The position numbers and the translations under genes are program-made. Under the pieces are notes generated by a model. The model was not told where the DNA came from and ran no database searches. It worked only from the letters and a program-made list of their open reading frames with translations. Shown one piece after another: positions 41,299 through 52,860 of a stretch of 64,000 nt of DNA; position 1 is the stretch's first letter, and every line of letters begins with the position of its first letter. The stretch covers positions 3,534,001 through 3,598,000 of the forward strand of contig JAUCEF010000005.1 in the NCBI GenBank assembly GCA_033558025.1, written 5' to 3'. Origin of the DNA: Phytophthora sp. 'mugwort'. Taxonomy: Eukaryota; Oomycota; Peronosporomycetes; Peronosporales; Peronosporaceae.

Positions 41299-44200
41299 CT
41301 AAATGATGTCGTACATCAGTATGCTTGGTGCGCTGGTGAAATATAGGATTACTTGACAAATTTTTTTTGCACTCTCGTTATCCACATACACTTTCGTCGG
41401 CGCCTTCTGCGGCACTCGCAACTCATTGAGCATTTGCCGAAGATGAACAACTTCTTGTCCGAGAAGACTCAAGGCCATGTATTCAGCCTCGGTCGTATAC
41501 AGAGCGACCGTTCTTCCTGTTTGGCTACTCCACGATGTCGTACTCCCACAAAACTTCGTCAAATACGCTGCCACAGTTTTTTTATCATCGGTTCGGTTTG
41601 TGAAGTCGGCATCAGCAAAATCTTGCAAGGGTTGATCCAACTTCTGATCCGTCCACTCAACCCCACCAAGACAAATCCCCCAATCTAGAGTCTCACGAAG
41701 GTATCGCAAACCTCGTTTTGCTGCTCGCCAATGCAGGATTCCAGGATTTTCCAGGAACACTGCATTCACGAACTAAATAGGCTAGATCGGGACGTAAACC
41801 TAACATCAGATACATCAGAATTCCTACCACCGATCTGTATGACTTGGTACTCATCAGGTTTTTCTCATCCGTGTCTGCAGCATACATGCTCTTTGTTAAC
41901 TTCAAGTCTGCTGTGCAAGGTGTCTTACATCCGTTGCACTTCTTCATGTTGAAACGTTCCAGCACAGTCTTGGTATATTTGCTTTGACTAATAAATATGG
42001 TCCGTTCTTGTCGCTTGCGTGTGACTTCCCATCCGAGAAGGTAAATTTTATTCTGGATCGTATACGGAACTGATCTGGTTAAGGTCAGGACTGAGGATCT
42101 GAAATGTGAACAGATTGCTACGAGTAAAACAAACATGAAGTGGGGAAGTTGCAGTATTAAGGGACTGTGTTGGTAGCTACCTAACAAGACCTAATGCGTA
42201 GCACTTGTGACTAAACCAGTATCAGTGGCGACCGGAGCCATCGCTTCAGTCACCTCCACATCACTGTCGAGGTTGGCAGGAATCTCGATGGCTGTAGGAA
42301 GTTGGATAGTCTCGCGTGGAACTCGACCGGTACGCCCACGCGGAACATCGGCAACACGGCGAACGTACTCTTGCGAGATGTCTTGATTACCGTCACGAAC
42401 GTTGCCATGGAGGGATGCGGTGTTGGGAATCTGCTGTTTAACTCGCGGTCAAAGCACTCGAGGGGATTGTTGGCTCTCGCGATCAGCTCGTTGTCCAACC
42501 CAACACGTTCCATACATCGGTGGAGTATTGCTCGAGCCACGTGCGCTCAAAGTAGCCCCAAAACTCTCTCCATTTTTCTGTAGAATAGACCACTCTAGCT
42601 AATGCGCAACGTTGTTTAATCTCACGCTTTACCCACTTGATTCCCCGCTCAACTTGATCCTGCTCGATCACGGTCGGTGTATCTAACACACCACGCGTCA
42701 TAGCAATTTGACATTCGTCATTCGGTATTGCGTAGCGCTACGTCGCGCGGCGTAGCGCCTGCTTCATATGAAACAGACATCCTATAATAATGGCGTTCGG
42801 GAACTGCGTCTGCAGGGAATCCATCAAAGCGGCTTCAATGTCGCAGGCAACCTCAGCTGGCTCCAGCTGCTGGTCTGATGCTTGAAAAATGAAGTGTATC
42901 ATATCCCAGTAGCAATCGCCAGTGCGTGAGGTACTTAAAACGTAAAACACTGTAACAAACACCCCTGAAGCGCGGTCATGCACCATGAACACGACACATT
43001 GCTCATAGCCAGTCGGACACAATGAAAGGTATCATCGACGAATAGCGTCGTGCCATGGTAACGTAAGAGCGCCACTAGGGCAGGGTGCGCCCAGCCCAGA
43101 AGGCGCGTGGGCTTGTCCAAATTTGCTCGGCTCGGTGTAACGCAGTGGAATTAATAGAACGGCACTGCGTTGTCGAGCGCAAGTGTAGCGGCGGGATCTC
43201 GATCGAACCGTGCACGTTGCCGGAGTAATGCCGGTTTCCCGCATGATGCACGCGCCGGATAATTTGCTGCTCCGACAACCCGCACACCACGTCAGGATTG
43301 TCCGTTGAGTAGAATTGACGTCTTAACCCATCCCAACTCGACGCACAGGCCATGCAACATGCTCAATTGCCAAAAGATCTGCTTGGCCTTTCATTTCAGC
43401 TTCAACATTGCCGACGGAGCTAGTTTCAACTGTGTCACGACACGTGTGCGTCCGTACACCAGCGCAAACCATAGAAGCAATCGCAAATTCCATCTTGCCA
43501 CGATAACCCTTCGAGACTTTGAGCAGCGATAAACGATTTTCCGCGAAGACGTCCATGCCTGAGTGTACTTGTAACCCTTGTAAAAGCACGTTGTTCGCTC
43601 CGCACGCGTGGGGGTGTTGCCACCTACCTTGTTCAGCCTGCACTGCTGCGTGCTCACCGCCAACGTCAACTCCTGGCCCCTCCAAGTCCCCACCGTCGTC
43701 ATCAACTCGATGGGCGACCTCGCCATCACCAGCACCTTCCGATCTGCCCTCAGGTGTGGCAGCCGGCCACGCTCCCTCAGCGGCGGTAACACTGCTTCAT
43801 GTCACCACTTCCCTTAAGCCACTTGATGCAACTTTCACACTGATGGAGCCTCCCCCCGTGAGTCGTCCAATCCACCACCAGTTTTTAGATCTCTATTCCG
43901 ATCATCCGTCGAGCATCTGTCTGTTCATAAAACCGATCAGTTCCGTACACGAGCAATTTTTGAGGTAACCTCCGAGAATATATTGTATTTCTCCAAGGTC
44001 CTTCCTCTCGAACCTTTCAAGAAACATTTCGTCTCATTGATAAATTTCATATTAGGGGCAAAAAGGATCAGATCATCGACATAGAGCGGAATAAACACTA
44101 GTTGTCTGTTAATGACCTTTACGGCCACACAGGCTTCCGACTTCAATAACGTAAAGCCCTGCTCCTCCAGAAAGACTTCAGTAACTGGAACCACACACGT

Positions 44201-47200
44201 GGGGCCTGCTTTAAATCATATAGGCTCTTTAACAGACGGCATACCCAATCTCTTTGCCAGGACTTTAAAATCCTCAGGTTGCGCCATAAAGACTCCCGCG
44301 TCAATCTTGCCGTTCAGAAAAGCAGCTACGTCCAGTTGTGAACATCGTAGTCCCATACAGCTGCAAGCGTCAACAAAACTCGCAATGTCTCCAATCGTAC
44401 AACAGGAGCGTAAACCTTCAGGTAATCAATGTCGTAAACTTGCATGAAGCCTTTAATCGCCAGTCTTGCTTTGAATCTATCGATCTTTCCATCTGCAGGA
44501 TATTTGACTCGGAAAAACCATCGGTTGCGCAGCACCTTCATGCGCTTCTCTCGCGGAACAAGTTCCCATGTACAATTCTTTATCAAGGCATCATATTCCT
44601 TTTGCACAGCGATACTCCATTGCACGGTATACTCGCTATTCCTAGCCTCACTTATTGTCGCGGGTTCATGAATGATACCCATAGTTAGACAACAGTAATC
44701 TTGCCACCACGCAAGTGCTTGTTCCTTGGCCATTTCACGTTGCATCTTTCCACGGGCTTTCTCCCGTGATGTCGATGCACTCACGTACTCATCCGAATTG
44801 GTGCTTGAGTATGCAACATCGATATAATCGCCGAACCACGAAGGCGGTTTGCTCGTACGACCACTCCGTGTTATTGGTTAGCCCTTCGTACTTGCACCTC
44901 CTGGCGCCACGTACTCTCGCGATGTTCTGCAGGAGGAGGTTGTTAAGCTATCGGTGCTAGAGCCATCACTTGAACGTGGTTTTCCGTCCCGATCTCATGA
45001 GGATCTGGAGACGAAGCCCGCACAACGGTCGGTAATTCATCACATAATGCATGCTCTTGTATCGGCGCCCAGCACCTGCCATGCTTGTGCTTTCTCTTCT
45101 TTCGTTTGGATTTGCCAGTCAAAGCATCTGAAGGCACGTCTTCACCTCGCCGGTGATCTGCCTGTGGTAGGGTTTCTTCCTGTGATTCAGTATCATGCAT
45201 TTCCACAGAATCGAATGCGTCCTCAGACCGCTTTCGTTCTGAGTAGCCTCGGCCCCGCCGGACATGGCCTAACCAGACCTGGTATTCTGACTAGCCTCGG
45301 CCCCACTGGACCTGGTATCGGTTACATCATCTGCCCCACCTAGCAGGATCTGGTGTTCACCGTAATTGGAGCGGGATTCGCAATCTCAATTCTCATCTTC
45401 ATGCGTCTCATGAAGCATTGATGGTATGCTCTCCATGGTAGCACTATCAATTCTTAGATATTGTTGAGTGGGAATAGTGGATACCAGTACTGATCCCACT
45501 CCTTCCGCAATCCGACCTGCCTTATTTTAAAAGACAGCGGTGTGGCTGTAGTTCGCCTTCCTCGTCTTGCTATCAAGTAGCCGATACCCTCGTCTTTCAC
45601 GATGTACCCGACGAATATGGCTTCACGAGCTTGGCATTCATCTTTCGTCGCTCGACTTTATCCACATACGCCAGCATAGCACATCCGAAAGTGCACAGTC
45701 GCGAATAAGGGGGTTGCTCCCGGTACCACACAGCATAAAGCACTTCCATATCTCTTGTTGAATTTTGCATAATGTTCACATAATAGACCGCCGTCCCCTC
45801 CTGCTGCCTTTGCCCACAACTCTTGCGGCAGTTGGAAGTGATTGAGGAGGCATCGCATGCGCTCCGTTATTGTCCGAGTCATCCTCTCTGCTGCCCCGGT
45901 CTGCTCTGGGGTGTGCTTGATGTTGGGAGAGCGCGTCATACCGTACTTCTTTTTGCAGATAGTTCCCAGTTTCAAGTGTTCTCCAGCATTATCCATTTGC
46001 AGGTCCTTCATACGCACGTTGAGTTGAGTTTTCCCGTATTCGTAGTATATCTCAAACTTCTCATATATTTCTGAGCGCTCTGTCATCAGAAACAACGTCG
46101 CAAAGCGACTTGCTTCATCGACGAACAGTGCAAAGTAACGCTTACCCGCATACGAACTCACTGCGTATGGACCCTAAACATCAGAATGCGCTCGTTCACC
46201 AACTAGCCATTCCCGTGATGGTACCTTATTACTCGACAGAAAACTCTTGCTAGTCAACTTGCCCTTCACACAGGATTCACACTGAAGCTTTTCAGGTAGA
46301 CATAAGTCAAGTTTCTTCATCAGCCATCGTGCATGTCGAAATAACGCGTTAAAGGAATTGCGTCCCGGATGCCCAAGCCGGTCATGCCACAAGTTCAGAC
46401 TCTGTCTTCCTCCAGAGGTTGCCACCATCACGGCATTCGACATACTTTCTAGAGGTAGCCGATAAAGATTTGTTTCATCCTTGTATGCTTTTGTCTGACA
46501 CGATTCCAGTAGCACATCGGCATATTCAGCTTCATCAAAATGGCATCGAACTCGTTCTGCAGGTGCTTTTTTTAATGTGCGCGAACTTGTCTGCTAACGG
46601 AGAACAAGCTGTATTGTAACTCCGGTACGTATCGTACTTCACGCAGCATCATTTTGTATCTGCCAGCTGGAGTACCTAACCCCTTCTCTACGTCACAAAT
46701 GCTAACCACGTCTAACCAATTGTTACCCCCAGTTTGTACCGTCGAATTTAAAGGTGTAAACGATACAAAGGCATCCTTTTGGTTTGTCATGCGACTTGTA
46801 GCTCCAGAGTCTAAGTACCAGTGGACATGAGCACAAGGAGCCACGCTTTTCTCCAGTTTCATCATATTCATCACAACGTAAGCGCAATCATCGCCTTCAT
46901 TAGCATCACGGCTATTACTGCTGGCACTCTTTCCTACGCTCATCGTAGCACGTTTTTGAGCTTGTCCTCCGCCTTGATCATCAGTCGGCAGACGCTTTCC
47001 CAAAAACGGGCAGTCTCGCACTTGATGTCCGGTGTCGTGGCAGTGAAAGCAACCGCCCCTGCTCTTTGCCCACTTCCTCCTTGACCACGGCCAGCACCAC
47101 GGCCTCCACCTTGGTCAGTTCCTTCTCGGCCACCATAACCGCGACCACGGCCACCTCTGCCACGATCACGTCCTCGACGTCGCCATACACCTCGTCCACA

Positions 47201-47872
47201 ATCACGACCTCCACCGGCGAAGAAGTCTCTGTCCTCCTCGTTGCCGTTAGCTCCTTCCGCTTTTCGAGTTTGTGAATGATCGTATGCCTTTTCGAAAGCC
47301 TGCTCTAGCTGCTCGTAATTTGCCGGTCATCTGGATTTCGGGAAGTGTAGCTCGCTAGGAACGTTTGAATAATGTTGTCATATTCCGGGGTAAGGAGCCA
47401 ATCAAGATTGCCGGCTTTGCGTATTCTTCAACAGGTCTGCCAACAACCAAAATCGTCTCCAAAATACGACGCATCTCGCCTAAAACGACAGTAAATTTTC
47501 TATCGGGTCGAGACGAAGTCGACTTAATTTCGTTCGTTCTTCAGCGTATTTCAGGTAAGTCTTTCCCATGAAGCTCCATTTCAGTCTCTCCATCACACGG
47601 TACGGGGTTGCCTCGTACTTGACGGTCTTGATTATCTGGTTCGTCATCGAATTGTATAGAATCTCCTTGGTCCGGGAAGTCTTATTCACTCACTCATCGT
47701 GATCCGATTGTTTGCTATCTTCCGGCTCAGCGACGTCCTTGAAGCAGTATTCCCACAGTTGTTTGCTTTGACGTTTTAGTTTGACTCGCCCCAGCCATAC
47801 TTCGAAGTCTATTCCATCAAACGCCGGGGCATACTTCACCTCGACTTTCTCTTCCTTCTTTACATCAGCCAT
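41299..47872 (-). pseudogene. Copia gag-pol, frameshifted
   Basis: Gag starts at 47872 ([20 protein letters not shown]). A CCHC knuckle CFHCHDTGHQVRDC lies near 47030-47060. The protease reads WYLDSGATSRMT near 46790. The GAG-pre-integrase HxxxH/CxxC region is WHDRLGHPGRNSF to CESCVKGK. The integrase D-D-E block is FALFVDEASRF, LQMDNAGEHL and EQTGAAERMTRT (45658-46161). The reverse transcriptase includes CTWELVPREKRMKVLRNRW, RLAIKGFMQVYDIDY and the YVDDLILFAP active site near 44065-44095. After the Mutator insertion the RT resumes (YLLGWEVTRKRQERTIFISQ) and RNase H follows (ADADFTNRTDDKKTVAAYL; TTEAEYMALSLLGQEVV). Multiple frameshifts and stops show it is dead. Confidence 0.88.
42061..43950 (-). 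mobile_element. Mutator-like element with FLYWCH-type zinc finger, inserted in Copia RT
   Basis: It interrupts the Copia RT between QYILGG and YLLGWEVTR. Short imperfect inverted ends are visible: ATACGGAACTGATC near 42063 and its reverse complement near 43935-43948. On the minus strand a broken frame near 43420-43620 has the FLYWCH look (FYKGYKYTQAWTSSRKIVYRC). Further on, 42738-43022 reads ASGVFVTVFYVLSTSRTGDC and AALMDSLQTQFPNAIIIGCL followed by FHMKQALRR, the MULE transposase signature. Downstream pieces (WREFWGYFERTWL; ELIARANNPLECFDRELNSR) are its C-terminal part. There are several stops and frameshifts. The exact ends and the target duplication are not certain. Confidence 0.7.
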
Positions 47873-47902
47873 CGCAACTTAATCACAAGCGTTCTTCACT
47901 AA

Positions 47903-47923
47903 GCAGGTCTTGGGCTCATAACC
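47903..47923 (-). promoter_or_regulatory. Copia primer binding site, tRNA-Met anticodon-arm type
   Basis: Directly after the 5' LTR the element reads GGTTATGAGCCCAAGACC. This is complementary to the anticodon arm of a methionine tRNA (CAT anticodon in CTCATAACC), not to a tRNA 3' end. Half-tRNA priming of this kind is known for Drosophila copia. Confidence 0.6.
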
Positions 47924-48275
47924 TGACGCGAACGACAGTCGCGTGCACAGAGTGGAGGAACAAGCTTGCAATTTGTGGTTGAGCAAATAGCGAACGCTGG
48001 CTGCGAGGGAGTCGGTATTTTCTAGAATGAGCTCGCAGCTCACGTTAGTTGTTCTCTCTCTCACTGTCTATTCACTATCTGTCTTCTCCCTCGAAGGCTA
48101 GTCTCAGCCAACTGCCTTATGTATCTCAACTGTCGTGGACAGCCTCTTTAGGACAATTCCACAAAGTGGGAAAACCTCCAGCACTTTGGTGCCTTCTCTG
48201 GGTAATCAACCCACACATACACAGCCAACTATCACGGCGCCAACGATGGGAGCCAGTACACCGTACTCCGCAACA
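47924..48275 (-). repeat. Copia 5' LTR
   Basis: The partner of 40761-41113 in the same orientation. In the element's own direction this is the 5' LTR, and it should hold the promoter that drives transcription toward 47872. Confidence 0.9.
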
Positions 48276-48631
48276 GTCGGCATCGTAGTCACAATGTTGC
48301 ACAAACTCCTCGAGAAGGTTGGCGGCGTTGCCTGTAAACATGCAATTCCTCCTCATCAGCCGTATAATTACGTCGTCGCTTGTCTATTGACAGGAATATC
48401 TTAAACTGGAGGATATGGTGGCTGTAGGGGTCGGCTGCTCTGGCGTCGTTGAAGACAACAGTATCGTCCACGCGGGCGGCGCTTTGAAGTGGGGAGTTGT
48501 CCCGCTCCGGCAACTGTTCGAGGATAAGCTGGGCAAGCCGTTTGGCGCAGTTGGGCGCGTGATTGAGTTGATTATGGGGTACTGACAAGTGCGCTGGACA
48601 GGTCTCTGTATGGAGCGACGCCGACGCTGCC

Positions 48632-48640
48632 TCTTGGCGG
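48632..48640. repeat. 9-bp target site duplication, left copy
   Basis: TCTTGGCGG at the edge of glucokinase exon 3. The same nine bases recur at 51513-51521 on the far side of the transposon. Confidence 0.85.
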
Positions 48641-51512
48641 GGAAGTGCTAATGGCCCGTGACAAGAGTATAGAGCCCCGTGATAGTACCCACTGTCTGTA
48701 ACACGCAATCGGATGCGGTCTGTAGCTTTACCACAAGTGGGCCTGATATAGTGAAAATGAATCAGCAACAGTTCTAATTATGGTAAACGCGAGCACGTTG
48801 TATTCTCATCTCTTCAGGCTGTACTTTCATTGTCAGAACATCGTCTTGGGGTCCTCGCTCTGGCATTTTTCAGCGGCCACCGTTCCCTCCTCGTTTCCTC
48901 GACATCAAGAGCTCCTGAAGTTCAGGATCTCCTGCGTATTGAAAGTGCTCTACCAAGCATCAGAATCCCGACTCGTAATACTTCACCTCACCATAGTCGA
49001 AAAGATGGAGGCGCACCTCTACCTTCCCTCGCTGCATTCATCAAGCAGCATGGCGAAAAGAGATCGGAAGCTGGAGACGTGATCTGTACTACCATCCGGT
49101 GCTATGTAGCTTCATATCAAATGTCGTCGTTCTCGCTATTAATCCGGGAGCCGAAAGCTACCCACTAGAGCTTGATGCTGAAGGACCTCTGCGTATACAC
49201 ACTACATTATCGTGCAGGAATACCCGAAGGAAAATCGGCAGCTTCGCAGCGTCCGGTCATATGAACTCATTAAAGAGGAGATTTCAGCGCCCATACGCCG
49301 AGAGGTTCGTAGCAGCTATACGGGGGATTCCAGAGGCGGTAATTGTATCTGCAAAAAATATTTGCGCGTTTTCACGAGACGTTAGAGCTGAACAGCATGA
49401 TGGGCTCACCCGTGATATTGGTGTTGGGCTCGCGAGCAGTGGCATTTCAGCATGCAACGATGCACCAGATCGTAGCCGTGGATTCGAAGCTGAGCCCTCA
49501 GGTAACACAGTAGTGGAATCGAAATTAACAAACATTAATTCCGCTGGTGGCCTCTCAAGAGCAGATCGAGCCGTCAATGAAGGTGTTGGCGTACCCAATT
49601 TGCTATTCCTCCTGTAAGAAACTACAATTCCCCTGAAGAAGCAAAATAACTAATGAATCAATTTGCGACTTAACAATCCTCTACCTGACAGGTCACTACG
49701 TCATTATCGCAGCGATGAACACGAAGGTGCGGTCAGCCACTGGGGCTATTAGTGCATCGTAGCTACGATGTCGTTACCAATTTACTAAGCCACTCCTATC
49801 CCATCGATAAATCGACAAGGTGCTCAAAGCTATTGCCCCTGCAGATGAATTTTCTCGGTCGCCGGCCCCTCAGCATAATTTCTACTGCATCCTTAGGATA
49901 TACGAGACCCCGTCAAAGACTCGGGTTCTACCGAACCTAAGTACGTTTCGCGATTTGAGCACACCATCGTAAAGAGGAGCGTCTGCTCTTTCGTTTGAGG
50001 TGCCCGAGCACTCATCGCATATCGACGGGTGGCAGCCTCCTAAACAGTTTATCTCCCAAAACCAACACCGGATCGCAAAAAAATATTTTTGGGTCGATCG
50101 AATCGTCTCCATCCAAGGAATCGATTGCGCCTACCCCTGTGCGCTAATTCGGGCTGCTTCCCTTTTTAATTTTGGGTGGAAGGTCCCACTTTTATTTTCG
50201 GCAGTGAAGTCGTCGAAAAACCAGAAGAATCAAATGGTTTGACTGGAGAAATTAGTATAGTTAAGGATACAAGAATCAAAGTGTTTCGTAGCGATTCGAA
50301 TCGTCTACTCTGAAGCCTTGCGAGCACGCTTCCTAGGGAGATTTTCCTGCTTCGGTTGGGCAGCAACATCGCAGGATACACCCTCGGCATTCTGCTCTGT
50401 ATTGGGACACTCTGTGCCTATCGCTTCGGATGGTTCCGCGGCGCAGATCTCCTCAATACCGCTTGACTTCTTGGTTTTGGCTTCTTTGCTGCGTGTTCCG
50501 CGGTCGCGCTTCACGGCCTTGGCTTCGAATTTTCTGCATCATTGGGGGCATCGTAAATCGGGTCATTCACGAACTCCTCAGGAACGTAGCGCCTCACTTT
50601 GTTGTACATGTCCTGCTTCTTCTCGCCGTCACCGGCGGCGGAGGCAGTGGCTCCAAATGCTCGTCAAATATTAAACAAACTTTGGTATCATCGGTGGGGA
50701 TTCCATCAAACTTTCGGCAGATGTCCTGGATAACAGGCATGGTGTCGGAGCCGACACGGCAGGAAGCGATACCAGGAGAGTCGTTCGTCATTGAGAACAT
50801 TTGATACTGCTTGATGCCTCTCAGCGACCACGGACTTGTACTGGTGGAAAACGTCGTTTCCCTCTCAATCGGCACGACAGCAGTATTCTTGATGGAATTC
50901 ACGATCTCAACCATGTGGTCCCAAGTCCAAATGTCCGCACGCGGAACTTTCTTCCGTCTGTTCGCGATACCCTGGTCTACCGCATTCTTGGTGTGGCCCT
51001 TGACGAAGAAGTTGAGGTCCACACGCTCCATCATTCCCATATGAACAACGACAGGAGCAGCCGAAGAGCGAAGTTGTTCTTGTTCTGGCCGCTGGAATTG
51101 TCTGCGTAGATGCTGAGTCTCTTGTGGCCATTTGAGCTAACCGCGGTGCGAATGAAGTGATGCAGAAGGTTGTTCACTTCATCACTCTTTGCCTGCAACA
51201 TTTTCTTGGTAAATGTAGTTGTACTGTACCTCCTGTTGACGTAGTAGATCTCGAAGCAGCTCACACTCACGAGCGAAAGGATCGCATTAGAATCACGGTG
51301 TTTGACGGGGTCTCATATTCACGATTGTTTTTACATATGAAGTCATGCCATAACCCTAAGCTAAATCTCGAGCAGTACCACAATCAACCATGTGTACCTG
51401 CAGGCCCACTTGCATGTCATAAAGCTACAAGTCGCGTCAGACTGCGTGTACCAGACAGTGGGTACTGTCACGGGGCTCTAGTACTCTTGTCACGGATAAT
51501 TAGCACATCCCG
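48641..51512. mobile_element. DNA transposon with about 110-bp TIRs and 9-bp target duplication
   Basis: The left end starts GGAAGTGCTAATGGCCCGTG and the reverse complement of the right end starts CGGGATGTGCTAATTATCCG. Similarity runs about 110 bp inward (CCGTGACAAGAGTA, AGAGCCCCGTGA, GTACCCACTGTCTG, AAGTGGGCCT). It lies between two copies of TCTTGGCGG (48632-48640 and 51513-51521), exactly where glucokinase exon 3 is cut. The 9-bp duplication fits the Mutator group, but the only coding relic (minus strand, 50305-51270) is of the GQNKN/DUF7869-like type. The left 1.5 kb has no recognised gene. Confidence 0.85.
50305..51270 (-). pseudogene. Transposase-like relic with ADNSSGQNKNN motif
   Basis: Two main open pieces, 51031-51270 and 50594-51040, overlap in different frames, and a third (50305-50514) is the tail. 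The first has RLSIYADNSSGQNKNNFALR and the second VDLNFFVKGHTKNAVDQGIA, then KVPRADIWTWDHMVEIVNS. From memory this is the pattern of a eukaryotic RNase-H-like domain (DUF7869) with an acidic D and GQNKN. The tail is basic (PRKRARKASE) and may have been a nuclear signal. The frameshift at about 51030 and later stops make it inactive. The N-terminal half is missing or unrecognisable. Confidence 0.65.
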
Positions 51513-51521
51513 TCTTGGCGG
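51513..51521. repeat. 9-bp target site duplication, right copy
   Basis: TCTTGGCGG, followed at once by AGCAGTCGGTGGG, the continuation of glucokinase exon 3. Confidence 0.85.
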
Positions 51522-52860
51522 AGCAGTCGGTGGGAACAGCGAATGCGGAATTAAGACCTTTATCATGCTCAGTACGCTGAAGCAAGTTTTTCCTTTAAGT
51601 TAAGTTGAGTAACAGACTTAACGATAATTTTTGTTATCATGGGTACGCATCAGCACTTGGCACCACCGTAGGTTTCGGAGCTGTTGCCAATGGCCAACTG
51701 GCGCGAGGCGGGCACAACGCCGTGAAAGGTGGCCACTTGGTACGCAGTTTACGAATCCATTTTTGGCTGCCACGATGCATTCTGTTGCTTAAAAAGGCTG
51801 TATGTCGTTCCTTTGTAGATTGTCGAGCACAGCAGACGACTGTGCGGCAGCACCCAAAGAGGGTGTCTTGAAGCCTACAGTTCAGGTGCTGCGTTGATTG
51901 CTCGTGCCGAAGAATCTTTGCATGCACGTCTGTTATTTTGCGTTTATGATCTCCTCTTTTCGTACGGGGTATTGCAAACTCATTTCCTGTGGTAGCTATC
52001 TCGAGTAACCCACGATACATATCAAGTCTAGCCAAGTACCCCGAGGAGGGCATCAATGCTGAAATAATCTTCAAGCACACCGCAGATGGTGACGAGCTTC
52101 GCAAGGTCTTATTGAAGAAGTAAGTAAATGCTGCATCTTTTTAGACCGTTTTCGCTTAACAAAAAAATGATGATTTATGAACCAGGCTGCCGACTACTTG
52201 GGATTTGCATACGTGATCTATGCTCGAACGATGGAACCGGAAGTGTGTAGACGTATATGGTTTTCCTTAACAAGTTAAAGTGCTTGCAATATCGCTCTAA
52301 CGCATTTATGTTCGCAGATCATCGTTCTGTCAAGTGGAGTCGCCGAAGCTCGAGAGATCTACTTCGAGCAGATCCGTGCGAAGCACACCCCAATCCGGTA
52401 CTAGACATTCGATCTCATTATTTTGTACTGTTACCCACTAACCAAACTGTTGTGTCACTCTCTGCAGACTCGTATCGAGATGGCAACTGCAGGGTACGAT
52501 TTGGGAATTGTTGGAGCCGTCACAGTTTGCGAGGATCTACCCAACGTGAAACTGTGAATGATAGTCGACGATAGTGGAATGATCAATTTATTTGTCATGC
52601 GTCGAATGTGAATGAATGATAGTTACTGGAAAAAGTGTTTACCCTTGAACTGATGAACAATGCTGATCCTGTGCTGGAATTTTTTTATTGACCAAATATT
52701 ACAACTTTTTTACTCGAGATTGTCCTGACCAATCAGGGCCCGGTTTTGCTGTAAGGGCCATGTGGTTTTTGCGAGGACGCTTCATAACTCAAGCGGCGGT
52801 ACATATTACGCAGTGCGGTGTGCATCGAGCGATCTCAGGCTTCTTCCGATCTGAGACGAC

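Larger units (their letters stand above)
40761..48275 (-). mobile_element. Ty1/Copia LTR retrotransposon, decayed, inserted in the ROK pseudogene
   Basis: A 7.5-kb element read on the minus strand between two direct LTRs of about 352 bp. The order from 47872 downward is gag, zinc knuckle, protease, integrase, reverse transcriptase and RNase H, the Copia order (integrase before RT). The flanks are both glucokinase exon 1, so the insertion point is clear, but the 5 bp on each side (ATCGA and GTCGG) do not match, so no target duplication can be shown. The coding region has many frameshifts and stops and carries a Mutator-like insertion at 42061-43950. Confidence 0.9.
40611..52557 (+). pseudogene. 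ROK-family glucokinase pseudogene split by two transposon insertions
   Basis: Collinear with the intact gene at 52861-54458. Exon 1 is 40611-40760 plus 48276-48316, separated by the Copia element. Exon 2 is 48394-48540. Exon 3 is 48602-48640 plus 51522 on, separated by the DNA transposon. Exon 4 starts near 51654, exon 5 is about 51819-51921, exon 6 lies near 51998-52119, exon 7 starts near 52188, exon 8 near 52319-52400 and exon 9 ends at 52557. Recognisable pieces are IGGTGVKMGIL, VAVGVGCSGVVE, SDADAA, GAVANGQLARGGHNAVKGGH and GCLEAYSSGAALIARAEES. Further lesions are a 4-nt insertion before IGGTG, a 1-nt deletion in exon 3, loss of the donor site after exon 2 (TTTGGC instead of GTGAGT), and replacement of a zinc cysteine (CGCSQRGC has become CGSTQRGC). 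Confidence 0.9.

Noticed and set aside
40761..48275. A 5-bp Copia target duplication
   Set aside because: The bases next to the LTRs (ATCGA and GTCGG) differ, so a duplication cannot be claimed even though both flanks are glucokinase exon 1.
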